Shown here one piece after another: positions 51,402 through 59,820 of a stretch of 64,000 nucleotides of DNA. Each line of letters starts with the position of its first letter. Position 1 is the stretch's first letter. The stretch covers positions 1 through 64,000 of the forward strand of contig NZ_BOQN01000059.1 in assembly GCF_018332695.1 (NCBI RefSeq), written 5' to 3'. The position numbers were made by a program, and so were the translations under genes. The notes beneath the pieces were generated by a model that saw only the letters and a program-made list of their open reading frames with translations, was not told the origin of the DNA and searched no databases. Origin of the DNA: Paractinoplanes toevensis. Lineage in GTDB: Bacteria; Actinomycetota; Actinomycetes; Mycobacteriales; Micromonosporaceae.

Positions 51402-51422
51402 TCGCGCTCTTCTCGAGCGCGA
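51402..51422 (+). promoter_or_regulatory. Leader hairpin of rplM
   Basis: TCGCGCTC (51402-51409) pairs perfectly with GAGCGCGA (51415-51422) around a 5-nt loop in the approximately 80-nt leader. In other bacteria L13 genes carry autoregulatory leaders; whether this is one is unknown. Confidence 0.4.
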
Positions 51423-51464
51423 CCAGCGCGCGACCCCAGACCGACGACAAGACAAGGTAATTCT

Positions 51465-51908
51465 GTGCGTACGTACAGCCCGAAGCCGGGTGAGATCGAG
51501 CGTCAGTGGCACATTATCGACGCTTCCGACGTCGTTCTGGGCCGCCTGGCTACCCACACCGCGACCCTTCTGCGCGGTAAGCACAAGCCGACCTTCGCTC
51601 CGCACGTCGACACCGGCGACTACGTGGTGATCATCAACGCGGGCAAGGTGGCTCTCACCGGTAACAAGCGGCAGACCAAGGTCGCCTACCGGCACTCGGG
51701 CTACCCGGGTGGCCTCAAGCAGATCGGCTACGAGGAGCTGCTCACCAAGCGCCCCGAGAAGGCGATCGAGCTGGCCGTCAAGGGCATGCTCCCGCACAAC
51801 AAGCTCGCGCGGCAGATCATCAAGAAGCTGAAGGTCTACCCGGGCGCTGAGCACCCGCACGCCGCTCAGCAGCCCCAGCCGTTCGAAATCACCCAGATCG
51901 CGCAGTGA
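51465..51908 (+). CDS. rplM: 50S ribosomal protein L13 (uL13)
   Basis: Early large-subunit assembly protein, 147 residues from GTG at 51465 (RTYSPKPGEIERQWHIIDAS), preceded by ACAAGG. GDYVVIINAGKVALTGNK and AVKGMLPHNKLARQ are conserved. The frame is open farther upstream, but that part contains the promoter. Paired with rpsI as in nearly all bacteria. Confidence 0.97.
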   Translation: MRTYSPKPGEIERQWHIIDASDVVLGRLATHTATLLRGKHKPTFAPHVDTGDYVVIINAGKVALTGNKRQTKVAYRHSGYPGGLKQIGYEELLTKRPEKAIELAVKGMLPHNKLARQIIKKLKVYPGAEHPHAAQQPQPFEITQIAQ

Positions 51909-51928
51909 GCGCGGGAGAAGGCAGCAGC

Positions 51929-52426
51929 ATGTCCGACATCATCGAGCCCGAGGTCGTCGAGACCGTCGAGGAGCCCGCTGAGACGGTCGTCGTCGTCGAG
52001 ACGCCCGCGCCGGCCCCGGTCCGCGCCCCGCGTCCCGGTGACCGTCCGATCCAGACCGTCGGCCGCCGCAAGGAGGCCATCGTCCGGGTGCGTCTCATCC
52101 CCGGCACCGGCAAGATCACCTGTAACGGTCGCGACCTCGAGGCCTACTTCCCGAGCAAGGTGCACCAGCAGCTCATCCGTGAGCCGCTGAGCATCGCCGA
52201 GAAGGCCGAGCAGTTCGACGTCATCGCCAACCTCCGCGGCGGCGGCATCACCGGCCAGGCCGGTGCGCTCCGCCTCGGCATCGCCCGGGCGCTCATCGCG
52301 AACGAACCGGACGACCGCCCGGCCCTCAAGAAGGCCGGCTTCCTCACCCGGGACTCCCGCGTCAAGGAAAGCAAGAAGTACGGCCTCAAGAAGGCCCGTA
52401 AGGCTCCGCAGTACTCGAAGCGCTGA
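51929..52426 (+). CDS. rpsI: 30S ribosomal protein S9 (uS9)
   Basis: Its C-terminal tail touches P-site tRNA. 165 residues from the ATG at 51929, which has GGGAGAAGG 7 nt upstream; a GTG at 51905 overlapping the rplM stop would add 8 residues. An acidic Val/Glu/Pro N-terminal extension of about 40 residues precedes the core (QTVGRRKEAIVRVRLIPGTG). The tail KKARKAPQYSKR is intact. Confidence 0.96.
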   Translation: MSDIIEPEVVETVEEPAETVVVVETPAPAPVRAPRPGDRPIQTVGRRKEAIVRVRLIPGTGKITCNGRDLEAYFPSKVHQQLIREPLSIAEKAEQFDVIANLRGGGITGQAGALRLGIARALIANEPDDRPALKKAGFLTRDSRVKESKKYGLKKARKAPQYSKR

Positions 52427-52438
52427 TCGCTTTACAGG

Positions 52439-52485
52439 CGGCCGGGTTCGCTCCTCGTTCGTGGGGGAGCGGGCCCGGCCGTTTT
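52439..52485 (+). terminator. Terminator after rpsI
   Basis: A 16-bp stem (52439-52454 with 52466-52481, two G-U pairs) is followed by TTTT at 52482-52485. It lies between rpsI and glmM, so glmM depends on readthrough or its own promoter. Confidence 0.85.
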
Positions 52486-52513
52486 GCATTCGTTCCCTCG
52501 AAAGGAAGCCGCC

Positions 52514-53866
52514 ATGGGGCGACTGTTCGGTACCGACGGTGTGCGCGGGCTCGCAAACGGCGACCTGACCCCGGAGCTGGCCCTGTCCGTCGCGGTCGCC
52601 GCGGCCCGGGTCCTGGTCGAGAGCGACACCAGCCACCAGCCGCTCGCGATCGTCGGGCGCGACCCGCGGGCCAGCGGCGAGATGCTCGAGGCCGCCGTGG
52701 TCGCCGGGCTGACCAGCGCCGGAGCCAACGTCGTCCGGGTCGGCGTGCTGCCCACGCCCGCCGTGGCCTACCTGGTCGCGCAGACCAACGCCGACCTGGG
52801 CGTGATGCTCTCCGCCTCGCACAACCCGATGCCGGACAACGGCATCAAGCTGTTCGCCGCCGGCGGGACCAAGCTGCCGGACGAGTTGGAAGCGCGGATC
52901 GAGCAGGCCGTCGAGGACGGGCACGGGGTGATCGGGCGGCCCACCGGCGGAGCCATCGGCCGGGTCAACGACCTGCTCGACGGGGCCGAGCACTACATCA
53001 AGCACCTGGTCGCCGCCACGCCGAACCGGCTCGAGGGCATCAAGGTCGTGGTCGACTGCGCTAATGGTGCGGCCAGCGAGGTCGGGCCGATCGCGTACGA
53101 GGAGGCCGGCGCCGAGGTCATCGCGATCCACGCCGACCCGGACGGTCTCAACATCAACGAAGACTGTGGTTCCACCCACATGGAGAAGGTGCGGGACCGG
53201 GTCCTCGCCGAGGGCGCCGACCTGGGCATCGCGCACGACGGTGACGCCGACCGCTGTCTGGCCGTCACCGCATCGGGTGACATCGTCGACGGCGACCAGA
53301 TCATGGCGATCCTCGCGCTCGCCATGCGGGACGCCGGCACCCTCACCGACGACACGTTGGTGGCGACCGTGATGAGCAACCTCGGCCTGAAGCTCGCGAT
53401 GAAGCAGTCCGGCATCACGATGATCGAGGCGAAGGTCGGCGACCGGTACGTCCTGGAGGAGCTGAACGCCGGCGGATTCGCCCTGGGCGGCGAGCAGAGC
53501 GGGCACATCGTCATGCCCGAGTTCGCCACCACCGGCGACGGCGTCCTCACCGGCCTGCACCTGATGGCCCAGCTGGCCGGCAGCGGCAAGTCACTGGCCG
53601 ACCTGGCCTCCGTGGTGCACAAGTTGCCGCAGGTGCTGATCAACGTGCGGGTCGGCGATCGGGAAGCCGGCGCGGCCGCGCCCACCGTGCAGGCCGCCGT
53701 GGCCTTGGCCGAGGACGAGCTGGGGGAGACCGGCCGGGTGCTGCTGCGCCCCTCCGGCACCGAGCCGCTCGTCCGGGTGATGGTCGAGGCCGCCACCGAG
53801 GACCAGGCCCGGGCCGTAGCCGAGCGGATCGCCGCCGAGGTCAGCTCGGCCAGCCCCGCCGCCTAG
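52514..53866 (+). CDS. glmM: Phosphoglucosamine mutase
   Basis: Converts glucosamine-6-phosphate to glucosamine-1-phosphate for peptidoglycan. 450 residues from the ATG at 52514 after GAAAGGAAG. The phosphoserine is S102 in LSASHNPMPDNG. The magnesium loop is DGDADR at 242-247, the sugar-binding loop GGEQSGHI is at about 325, and the phosphate-binding RPSGTEPLVRVM is near the C-terminus. glmS, the preceding enzyme of the pathway, lies 2.2 kb downstream. Its TAG is shared through CTAG with the convergent aminotransferase. Confidence 0.97.
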   Translation: MGRLFGTDGVRGLANGDLTPELALSVAVAAARVLVESDTSHQPLAIVGRDPRASGEMLEAAVVAGLTSAGANVVRVGVLPTPAVAYLVAQTNADLGVMLSASHNPMPDNGIKLFAAGGTKLPDELEARIEQAVEDGHGVIGRPTGGAIGRVNDLLDGAEHYIKHLVAATPNRLEGIKVVVDCANGAASEVGPIAYEEAGAEVIAIHADPDGLNINEDCGSTHMEKVRDRVLAEGADLGIAHDGDADRCLAVTASGDIVDGDQIMAILALAMRDAGTLTDDTLVATVMSNLGLKLAMKQSGITMIEAKVGDRYVLEELNAGGFALGGEQSGHIVMPEFATTGDGVLTGLHLMAQLAGSGKSLADLASVVHKLPQVLINVRVGDREAGAAAPTVQAAVALAEDELGETGRVLLRPSGTEPLVRVMVEAATEDQARAVAERIAAEVSSASPAA

Positions 53867-55035
53867 ATCGCCGCGAGGCGCTTGGCCGCCTCGTCGATCA
53901 CCTCTTCGCGCTTGCAGAAAGCGAACCGGATCAGGTGCCTGCCCTCGTCCTTGTGGTCGTAGAAGACCTGGGTGGGCACCGCGACGACGCCGCACCGCCC
54001 GGGCAGTTGCCGGCAGAAGTCGGCGCCGTCCGTTCCGCCCAGCGGCGTGATGTCGGCGGTCACGAAGTAGGTGCCCTCGGACGGCTGAACCACGAAACCG
54101 GCCTCGGTCAGGCCCGCCACCAGACGGTCGCGGCGAGCCTGCAGGGTCGCCCGGAACTCGGTGAAGTAGCTGTCCGGCAGGCCGAGCGCGACCGCCACGG
54201 CCGGCTGCAGCGGGCCCGCGTTCACGAACGTGAGGAACTGCTTGACCCGCTGCACCGTGGAGACCAGCTCGCGCGGGCCGGTCGCCCAGCCCACCTTCCA
54301 CCCGGTGCAGGAGAACGTCTTGCCGGCCGAGGAGATGCGCAGTGTGCGCTCGCGCATGCCGGGCAGCGTGGCGAGCGGCGTGTGCGGCTCGGTCGCGTCG
54401 GTGAAGACCAGGTGCTCGTAGACCTCGTCGGTCACGGCGTACGCGTCGAATTCCTGGCAGAGATCGGCGATCAGGGTGAGCTCGGCGCGGGTGAAGACCT
54501 TGCCGGTCGGGTTGTGCGGCGAATTGAGCAGCACCAGGCGGGTGCGCGGGCCGAAGGCCGCGCGCAGCTCGGCCTCGTCGAAGACATATCGGCCCTGCGG
54601 GCCCGGGCGAAGGGTGACGGGCCGTCGCACGGCGCCGGCCAGGGTGATGCTTGCCGCGTACGAGTCGTAGTACGGCTCGAACGTGACGACCTCGTCGCCG
54701 CTCTCGCACAATCCCAGGATCGCGGCGGCGATCGCCTCGGTGGCTCCCGCGGTCACCACGACCTCGGTGTCCGGGTCCCGGCTCAGGCCCCAGAAACGCT
54801 GCTCGTGCGCGGTGATCTGCTGCCGTAAGACGGGGATGCCGGGCAGCGGAGGGTACTGGTTCGCCCCGTTCCGCAGCGCCTCGGCGGCGGCCGCCAGCAT
54901 CTCCGGCGGCCCGTCGGTGTCCGGGAAGCCCTGCCCCAGGTTGATCGAGCCGGTGCGCACGGCCAGGGCGGACATCTCGGTGAAGATCGTGGTGCCGAAC
55001 GCCCGCATGCGCTCGACCAGCGGATCGGCCGTCAT
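53863..55035 (-). CDS. Class I/II PLP-dependent aminotransferase
   Basis: 390 residues from the ATG at 55035. Fold-type I signatures: NLGQGFPDTDGP near the start, the pyrophosphate-site NSPHNPTGK (171-179), TDEVYEHL with D203 and Y206, and the PLP lysine K239 in SSAGKTFSCTGWK. It resembles the actinobacterial enzyme annotated as DapC-type (N-succinyl-diaminopimelate aminotransferase) and the related kynurenine/methionine aminotransferases. Substrate not provable from sequence. It starts 1 nt after the stop of the MmpS-like gene, so the two are one operon. Confidence 0.9.
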   Translation of the reverse strand: MTADPLVERMRAFGTTIFTEMSALAVRTGSINLGQGFPDTDGPPEMLAAAAEALRNGANQYPPLPGIPVLRQQITAHEQRFWGLSRDPDTEVVVTAGATEAIAAAILGLCESGDEVVTFEPYYDSYAASITLAGAVRRPVTLRPGPQGRYVFDEAELRAAFGPRTRLVLLNSPHNPTGKVFTRAELTLIADLCQEFDAYAVTDEVYEHLVFTDATEPHTPLATLPGMRERTLRISSAGKTFSCTGWKVGWATGPRELVSTVQRVKQFLTFVNAGPLQPAVAVALGLPDSYFTEFRATLQARRDRLVAGLTEAGFVVQPSEGTYFVTADITPLGGTDGADFCRQLPGRCGVVAVPTQVFYDHKDEGRHLIRFAFCKREEVIDEAAKRLAAI

Positions 55036-55036
55036 C

Positions 55037-55909
55037 TCACTCCAGGACCAGTTGGGTGCAGTTGGCGGTCGCGAAGTTCGACTGGCCCGACTCGTTCTTC
55101 TTGACCTCGTCACCGTCGACCAGCGCCCGGCAGCTCACCGAGCCCTCGCTGGTGTCGATCCGGACGACGACGATCGACAGCAGGGCCGGGATCTCGGCCT
55201 TACCGGTGAACTTCCACGGCAGCTTCACGTTCTCCAGCCGCTTCGGCGCCTCGCCGATCTTCTCCACGTAGATGATCGACGCCGGGCCGTCGCCGGTCAC
55301 CTCGTACGTGAAGGTGATCTGCCGGCCGGTGCCGTCCGGGCCGTCGGTCGGCAGGTCGGTGGGCAGGCCCGGCAGCTCGGGCACCGCCGTCGGCAGGTCG
55401 CCGACCGCCTCGGCGGCCTTGTCCTTGACGCCGCGCGCGATCAGCAGGCCGGCCGTGGCGATGCCGCCGCAGAGCAGCAGCGCGACCGCCAGGATCACCG
55501 CGATGATCGGGGCGCTGCTGCGGCGGGGCGGCGGCTGGGGCGGTGGGTAGCCGGTCGGCGGGTAGCCCGGCGGTGGATAGCCGCCGTAGCCGTCCGGTGG
55601 CACCGGGTGGCCGTAGTCGGGTGCGTAGCCGGCCGGTGCGTAGTTGACCGGCGGGAACTGCGACGTCGGCGGGTATCCGGGCGTCTGCTCGTATCCGGGC
55701 GGTGGCGGGATCGGGGCGTAGCCCGGGGAGTACGACGGTGGCTGCGGGGCGCTCGGCGGCCGGTAGGGCTCGGGGGACCATGAGTCGCCGGACGGGGTCG
55801 ACCAGGGCTGGCCGGAGACCGGCGAACTCGTGCCGTCCGGACTGGGCGGCGGCGCGGCCGAGGGGTCCGGGGTGCTGCCCGGCTGCTGGTTGTTCGGCTG
55901 GTCGGTCAA
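55037..55909 (-). CDS. MmpS-like exported domain on a proline/tyrosine-rich membrane anchor
   Basis: 290 residues from the TTG at 55909, preceded by GGGAGAG. The first about 130 residues are Pro/Tyr/Gly-rich (repeats such as GYPPPGYPPTGYPPP). One membrane helix follows at about 130-157. The outer C-terminal domain (about 195-290) has the MmpS-type strand ITFTYEVTGDGPASIIYVEK and two cysteines likely to pair. No MmpL-type pump is nearby. It is first in the operon with the aminotransferase; divergent from glmS. Confidence 0.75.
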   Translation of the reverse strand: MTDQPNNQQPGSTPDPSAAPPPSPDGTSSPVSGQPWSTPSGDSWSPEPYRPPSAPQPPSYSPGYAPIPPPPGYEQTPGYPPTSQFPPVNYAPAGYAPDYGHPVPPDGYGGYPPPGYPPTGYPPPQPPPRRSSAPIIAVILAVALLLCGGIATAGLLIARGVKDKAAEAVGDLPTAVPELPGLPTDLPTDGPDGTGRQITFTYEVTGDGPASIIYVEKIGEAPKRLENVKLPWKFTGKAEIPALLSIVVVRIDTSEGSVSCRALVDGDEVKKNESGQSNFATANCTQLVLE

Positions 55910-55998
55910 GCTGCTCTCCCGGGTTCGGCGCGCTAGCTGACGGTACGCCAGCGGCGCCACCGGGCCATCGCCGGTACCGGGCGATCGGTCAATTCATG

Positions 55999-56037
55999 GA
56001 CACCCTTTCGAGCAAATCGCATGCTCGAAAGGGTGTC
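55999..56037. repeat. 16-bp perfect inverted repeat upstream of glmS
   Basis: GACACCCTTTCGAGCA (55999-56014) and TGCTCGAAAGGGTGTC (56022-56037) flank 7 nt. The inner part GCATGCTCG (56019-56027) is also complementary to CGAGCATGC (56041-56049), so two alternative pairings exist. GCATGC occurs twice, 25 bp apart. It sits upstream of the predicted glmS -10 box, favouring a protein-binding site over an RNA leader. Confidence 0.7.
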
Positions 56038-56068
56038 TCCCGAGCATGCGGGATGAGCGGTCGTCGGT

Positions 56069-56074
56069 TACGCT
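56069..56074 (+). promoter_or_regulatory. Predicted -10 box of a leaderless glmS transcript
   Basis: TACGCT ends 7 nt before the ATG of glmS, so transcription would start at the start codon. This agrees with the absence of any Shine-Dalgarno sequence. No good -35 is seen; the upstream GCATGC site covers that position. Confidence 0.5.
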
Positions 56075-56081
56075 GCCCCTC

Positions 56082-57965
56082 ATGTGTGGCATCGTGGGTT
56101 ACGTCGGCGGTCGTCCGGCGCTCAGCATCGTTCTCGACGGACTTCGGCGACTGGAATACCGCGGTTACGACTCCGCCGGCGTCGCCATCGTCGACGACGG
56201 CACCGTTCTGACCGAGAAGAAGGCCGGCAAGCTGGCCAACCTGGAAAAGGCCCTGGCCGAGCGGAACGGCGACAACATCGCTTCCGGCACCACGGCCATC
56301 GGGCACACCCGGTGGGCCACCCACGGTGGCCCGACCGACCGTAACGCGCACCCGCACCTCTCCGCCGACGGGCGGGTCGCCGTCATCCACAACGGCATCA
56401 TCGAGAACTTCTCCCGGCTGCGCGCCGAGCTGGAGGCGACCGGCGTCGAGTTCGCCAGCGACACCGACACCGAGTGCGCGGCCCACCTGCTCGCCGCCGA
56501 GATGCGCACGCTGCGCGAGGCCGGTGCCGCCGCCGGCCCGCAACTGCTGGCCGACGCCATGCGCCGCACGGTCCGCCGGCTCGAGGGCGCTTTCACGCTG
56601 CTGGCCGTCGACGTCGACGTGCCCGACGCGGTGGTCGCCGCCCGGCGCAACTCGCCGCTCGTGGTCGGCCGCGGCGTGGGGGAGAACTTCCTGGCCAGCG
56701 ACGTCTCGGCGTTCATCGAGCACACCCGGGAAGCGATCGAGCTGGGCCAGGACCAGGTCGTGCTGATCACCCCGGCCGGCATCGAGATCACCGGCTTCGA
56801 CGGCGAGCCCGCCGAGGGCAAGGAATTCCACATCGACTGGGACGCGAAGGCCGCCGAGAAGGGCGGTTACGACTACTTCATGCTGAAGGAGATCGCCGAC
56901 CAGCCGGACGCCATCGCCGAAACCCTGCTGGGCCGCCTCTCCGACCGCGGCGAGATCATCCTCGACGAGGTGCGCCTGACCGACCAGGACCTGCGCGACG
57001 TCGACAAGGTCTTCATCGTGGCCTGCGGCACCTCCTACCACGCCGGCATGGTCGCCAAGTACGCGATCGAGCACTGGACCCGCATCCCCTGCGAGGTGGA
57101 ACTGGCCAGCGAGTTCCGCTACCGCGACCCGATCCTGGACCGCTCGACCCTGGTGATCACGATCAGCCAGTCCGGCGAGACCATGGACACGCTGATGGCG
57201 CTGCGGCACGCCAAGGAGCAGAAGGCGCGTGTGCTGGCCATCTGCAACACCAACGGCTCGACCATTCCGCGCGAGTCCGACGCCGTGCTCTACACGCACG
57301 GCGGCCCCGAGATCGCGGTGGCCTCCACCAAGGCCTTCCTCACCCAGCTCGTCGCCTGCTACCTCATCGGCCTGCACCTGGCCCAGATCCGCGGCGTCAT
57401 GTATGCGGACGAGGTCGCAGCCGTCGTCGAGAAACTCCAGAGCACGCCGGACAGCCTGCGCACCCTGCTCGGCCAGATGGAGGACGTGCGCGCCCTGGCC
57501 CGTGACCTCAAGACGGCGTCGACGGTGCTGTTCATCGGCCGGCACGTGGGTTATCCGGTGGCGCTCGAGGGCGCGCTCAAGCTCAAGGAGCTCGCCTACA
57601 TGCACGCCGAGGGCTTCGCCGCCGGCGAGCTGAAGCACGGCCCGATCTCCCTGATCGACGAGGGCACCCCGGTGGTCTGCGTGGTGCCGTCCCCGGCCGG
57701 CCGCGGCGTCATGCGCGACAAGGTGGTCTCCAACATCCAGGAGGTGCGCGCCCGCGGCGCCCGCACCATCGTCATCGCCGAGGAGGGCGACGAGGGTGTC
57801 CGCGCCTACGCCGACCACCTGATCCCGGTGCCGAGCACGCCCACCCTGCTGGCCCCGCTGATGACCACGGTCCCGCTGCAGATCCTGGCTTGCGAGATCG
57901 CCGCGGCGCGAGGCCTCGACGTGGACCAGCCCCGGAACCTGGCGAAGTCCGTCACCGTCGAATAG
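56082..57965 (+). CDS. glmS: Glutamine-fructose-6-phosphate aminotransferase (isomerising)
   Basis: First enzyme of UDP-GlcNAc synthesis. 627 residues. I start at the ATG at 56082 because Met removal exposes the catalytic cysteine (CGIVGYVG); upstream in-frame codons would bury it. The glutaminase domain occupies about 1-230 (GHTRWATHG, HNGIIEN). Two SIS sugar-isomerase domains follow (VACGTSYHAGM, ISQSGETMDTL; FIGRHVGYPVALEGALKLKE), and it ends KSVTVE. No glmS ribozyme sequence is recognised upstream. The upstream palindrome suggests separate control. Confidence 0.97.
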   Translation: MCGIVGYVGGRPALSIVLDGLRRLEYRGYDSAGVAIVDDGTVLTEKKAGKLANLEKALAERNGDNIASGTTAIGHTRWATHGGPTDRNAHPHLSADGRVAVIHNGIIENFSRLRAELEATGVEFASDTDTECAAHLLAAEMRTLREAGAAAGPQLLADAMRRTVRRLEGAFTLLAVDVDVPDAVVAARRNSPLVVGRGVGENFLASDVSAFIEHTREAIELGQDQVVLITPAGIEITGFDGEPAEGKEFHIDWDAKAAEKGGYDYFMLKEIADQPDAIAETLLGRLSDRGEIILDEVRLTDQDLRDVDKVFIVACGTSYHAGMVAKYAIEHWTRIPCEVELASEFRYRDPILDRSTLVITISQSGETMDTLMALRHAKEQKARVLAICNTNGSTIPRESDAVLYTHGGPEIAVASTKAFLTQLVACYLIGLHLAQIRGVMYADEVAAVVEKLQSTPDSLRTLLGQMEDVRALARDLKTASTVLFIGRHVGYPVALEGALKLKELAYMHAEGFAAGELKHGPISLIDEGTPVVCVVPSPAGRGVMRDKVVSNIQEVRARGARTIVIAEEGDEGVRAYADHLIPVPSTPTLLAPLMTTVPLQILACEIAAARGLDVDQPRNLAKSVTVE

Positions 57966-58293
57966 CCCGCGACAGCTCGTCGCAACCGCCCGGGCGGGCG
58001 GCCTCCCCGGCTGTCCACATGCCCCGCCCTCCCGGGCGTGTCCCGCCCCTCGCGGGCGCACCCGCCCTCGCGGGCGCACCCGCCCTCGCGGGCGCACCCG
58101 CCCTCGCGGGCGCACCCGCCCTCGCGGGCGCACCCGCCCATCCGCGCCGGGCGTGTGCCGCTCACCGGGCCCGGGGCGTGTCCGCCCATCCGGGCCCGGG
58201 TGGGCCCGGCCCGCCTGCCGGGTGGTCCTCGGCCCTTCTGCGCCGGTTTCGTGGGGGTTCGCTTGGCGACGCCCAAGGCGGGTCTCGGTGGGC
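57966..58293. other. Intergenic region between glmS and DUF1023 gene
   Basis: Very GC-rich, containing the 18-bp repeat array and flanking GGGCGTGTCC-like degenerate copies. Nothing that looks like a gene; the frames open across it are products of the repeat. Confidence 0.6.
58045..58134. repeat. Five 18-bp GC-rich tandem repeats after glmS
   Basis: Four perfect copies of CGCCCTCGCGGGCGCACC (58063-58134) follow one near copy (58045-58062). Each copy can fold as CGCCC-TCGC-GGGCG, so the array is a row of small hairpins. Degenerate related sequence continues on both sides (about 58020-58205). It lies between convergent genes and may act as a terminator cluster. The Ala/Gly/Pro repeats it encodes are not a real protein. 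Confidence 0.8.
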
Positions 58294-59820
58294 TCATCGG
58301 GCGGTGCCCAGCGTGATCGACGCGAGCGCGTCCAGGGACGGGCTTCCGTGGTCCCAATAGCCCAGGTGGCCGCCGTCGGCGCTGCTCGCGAACGTGCGGG
58401 CGCCGAACGACGGGTCGCTCGGGTTGTGGCCGAACCACAGGTCCTGGTGAGGGCGGCCGAAGGCCAAGGCCGGGCCGACAATCGGGACGGCGCCGGCCAG
58501 CTCGAGCCTTCGCAGCAGGGAGCCGGGGGCCGGCGCCGCGTACTGGATGACGTCGCTGTGTGCGGTCGACGACCAGACATGGCCGGCGGGGACCGCCAGG
58601 TCACGGGCCGCATCGACGCCCACGCCGGGGGAGCCGACGAACACCACGTCGTCGGCGGCGAGGCCGGCCGTCGTGGCCGCCTTGCCCACGACCACCGAGC
58701 CGTAGCTGTGCCCGACCAGGGTCTGCCGGGCCGGCGATCCGTCCTCGGTCGCCCGCAGGCCCTCCAGGAATCGGCGCAACGCCGGAGCACCGGCCTCCGC
58801 CCGGCGGGCGCTTGCGGCCTCGTCGACGAAATCGGGCGCGTCGTAGTCGAGCCACAGCACCGCGCTGGTCTGCGTGGCGGGGGACAGCTCGGTGGCACGC
58901 TCGGCCACCCGGGCCGCCCGGGACAGTTCGCCGCCGAATGACGCCAGGCCGGCGGTCATCCCGGGCACGTGGGTGACCACGCTGTCGGCCCGGTCGGGGT
59001 CGCCGAGCGCCACCACGGCGCGGCCCTCCTCGCGCTCGTCGAACCGCAACAGATAGGCCCGCGGGCCGTCGCCGTCGGCCAGCCGGTCGGCGAGGGCGTC
59101 GAGCCCATATCGGATCTCGCGCAGCCGGCCTCGCTCGGCGCCGGTGGCCGTGCCGGCCGCTCGCTCCACCTCGGTCCGCCGTTCCTCCAGCAACAGGCGG
59201 TTGGCGGCGTCTCGGTCGGCGGCCGGGATGCCGTCCAGCGGGCCGAGCCAGGACGGCTCGGTGGCCAGCAGCCACTGCCGTTCGGCCGCGGTCAAACCGG
59301 CCCACCACCGGCTCACCTCGGCCGGCGACGCCGCGCAGGAGGGCCGGGCCGGTGGTGGCGCGGCGGGCTGCTGGGCTGCGGCTCGCAGGCGGTCCAGCCG
59401 CTCGGCCGCGCGGTCGTCGGCGCGCGCTGCCACGTCGATGGCGGCCGACACCTCGGTCGCGGCGGTGGGATCACCGGGCGGATCGACGACGCCTTCGTGG
59501 TCGATGGTCACGCCGTGGCGACCGGCCCGGGCCAGTAACTCCCGGGCCCGTTCCATGGCCGCCGCGAACTCGCTCGCCGCCTGGTCGGCCTGCCAGCAGA
59601 GCACGCGGAACAGCACGAGGCGACGGCGCAGCGCGGCCACTCGGGCCAGCGCGGCCGAAGCCGCGGTCCCGGACCACACGGCAGCGGTGCGGGACATCTT
59701 GACGGTGAGGTCGGCGGCCAGCCGGCCGGCCATGGCGGCCCAGCGCCGCCAGGACAGGGCTATGGCTCGCCACCGGCTCGGATCGGTCACCCGCAGCCGC
59801 GCATAGACCACGGCGGTCAT
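58294..59820 (-). CDS. DUF1023 alpha/beta hydrolase, WXG100-associated
   Basis: 508 residues from the ATG at 59820. The N-terminal third is helical (WRRWAAMAGRLAADLTVKMS), like the long helical N-terminus of type VII-associated proteins. The C-terminal half is an alpha/beta hydrolase with nucleophile elbow GHSYGS, an aspartate and His in HSDV/GHLGYWDHGSPSLD. ATGA overlap with the upstream WXG100-like gene shows coupled translation. Substrate unknown. No core ESX secretion genes are in the window. Confidence 0.82.
   Translation of the reverse strand: MTAVVYARLRVTDPSRWRAIALSWRRWAAMAGRLAADLTVKMSRTAAVWSGTAASAALARVAALRRRLVLFRVLCWQADQAASEFAAAMERARELLARAGRHGVTIDHEGVVDPPGDPTAATEVSAAIDVAARADDRAAERLDRLRAAAQQPAAPPPARPSCAASPAEVSRWWAGLTAAERQWLLATEPSWLGPLDGIPAADRDAANRLLLEERRTEVERAAGTATGAERGRLREIRYGLDALADRLADGDGPRAYLLRFDEREEGRAVVALGDPDRADSVVTHVPGMTAGLASFGGELSRAARVAERATELSPATQTSAVLWLDYDAPDFVDEAASARRAEAGAPALRRFLEGLRATEDGSPARQTLVGHSYGSVVVGKAATTAGLAADDVVFVGSPGVGVDAARDLAVPAGHVWSSTAHSDVIQYAAPAPGSLLRRLELAGAVPIVGPALAFGRPHQDLWFGHNPSDPSFGARTFASSADGGHLGYWDHGSPSLDALASITLGTAR

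Noticed and set aside
55999..56037. Rho-independent terminator for the MmpS-like gene or an upstream transcript
   Set aside because: The palindrome lies between divergent 5' ends with no T tract on either strand, so a terminator role is unlikely.
55910..56081. glmS ribozyme
   Set aside because: The glmS upstream region is too short and shows none of the conserved ribozyme core sequence; it also seems not to be transcribed as a leader.
58045..58134. CRISPR array
   Set aside because: Units are directly adjacent 18-bp copies without unique spacers.
57890..58360. Ala/Gly/Pro repeat proteins across the glmS 3' spacer
   Set aside because: Produced by translating the 18-bp repeat array; no start site and all frames look alike.
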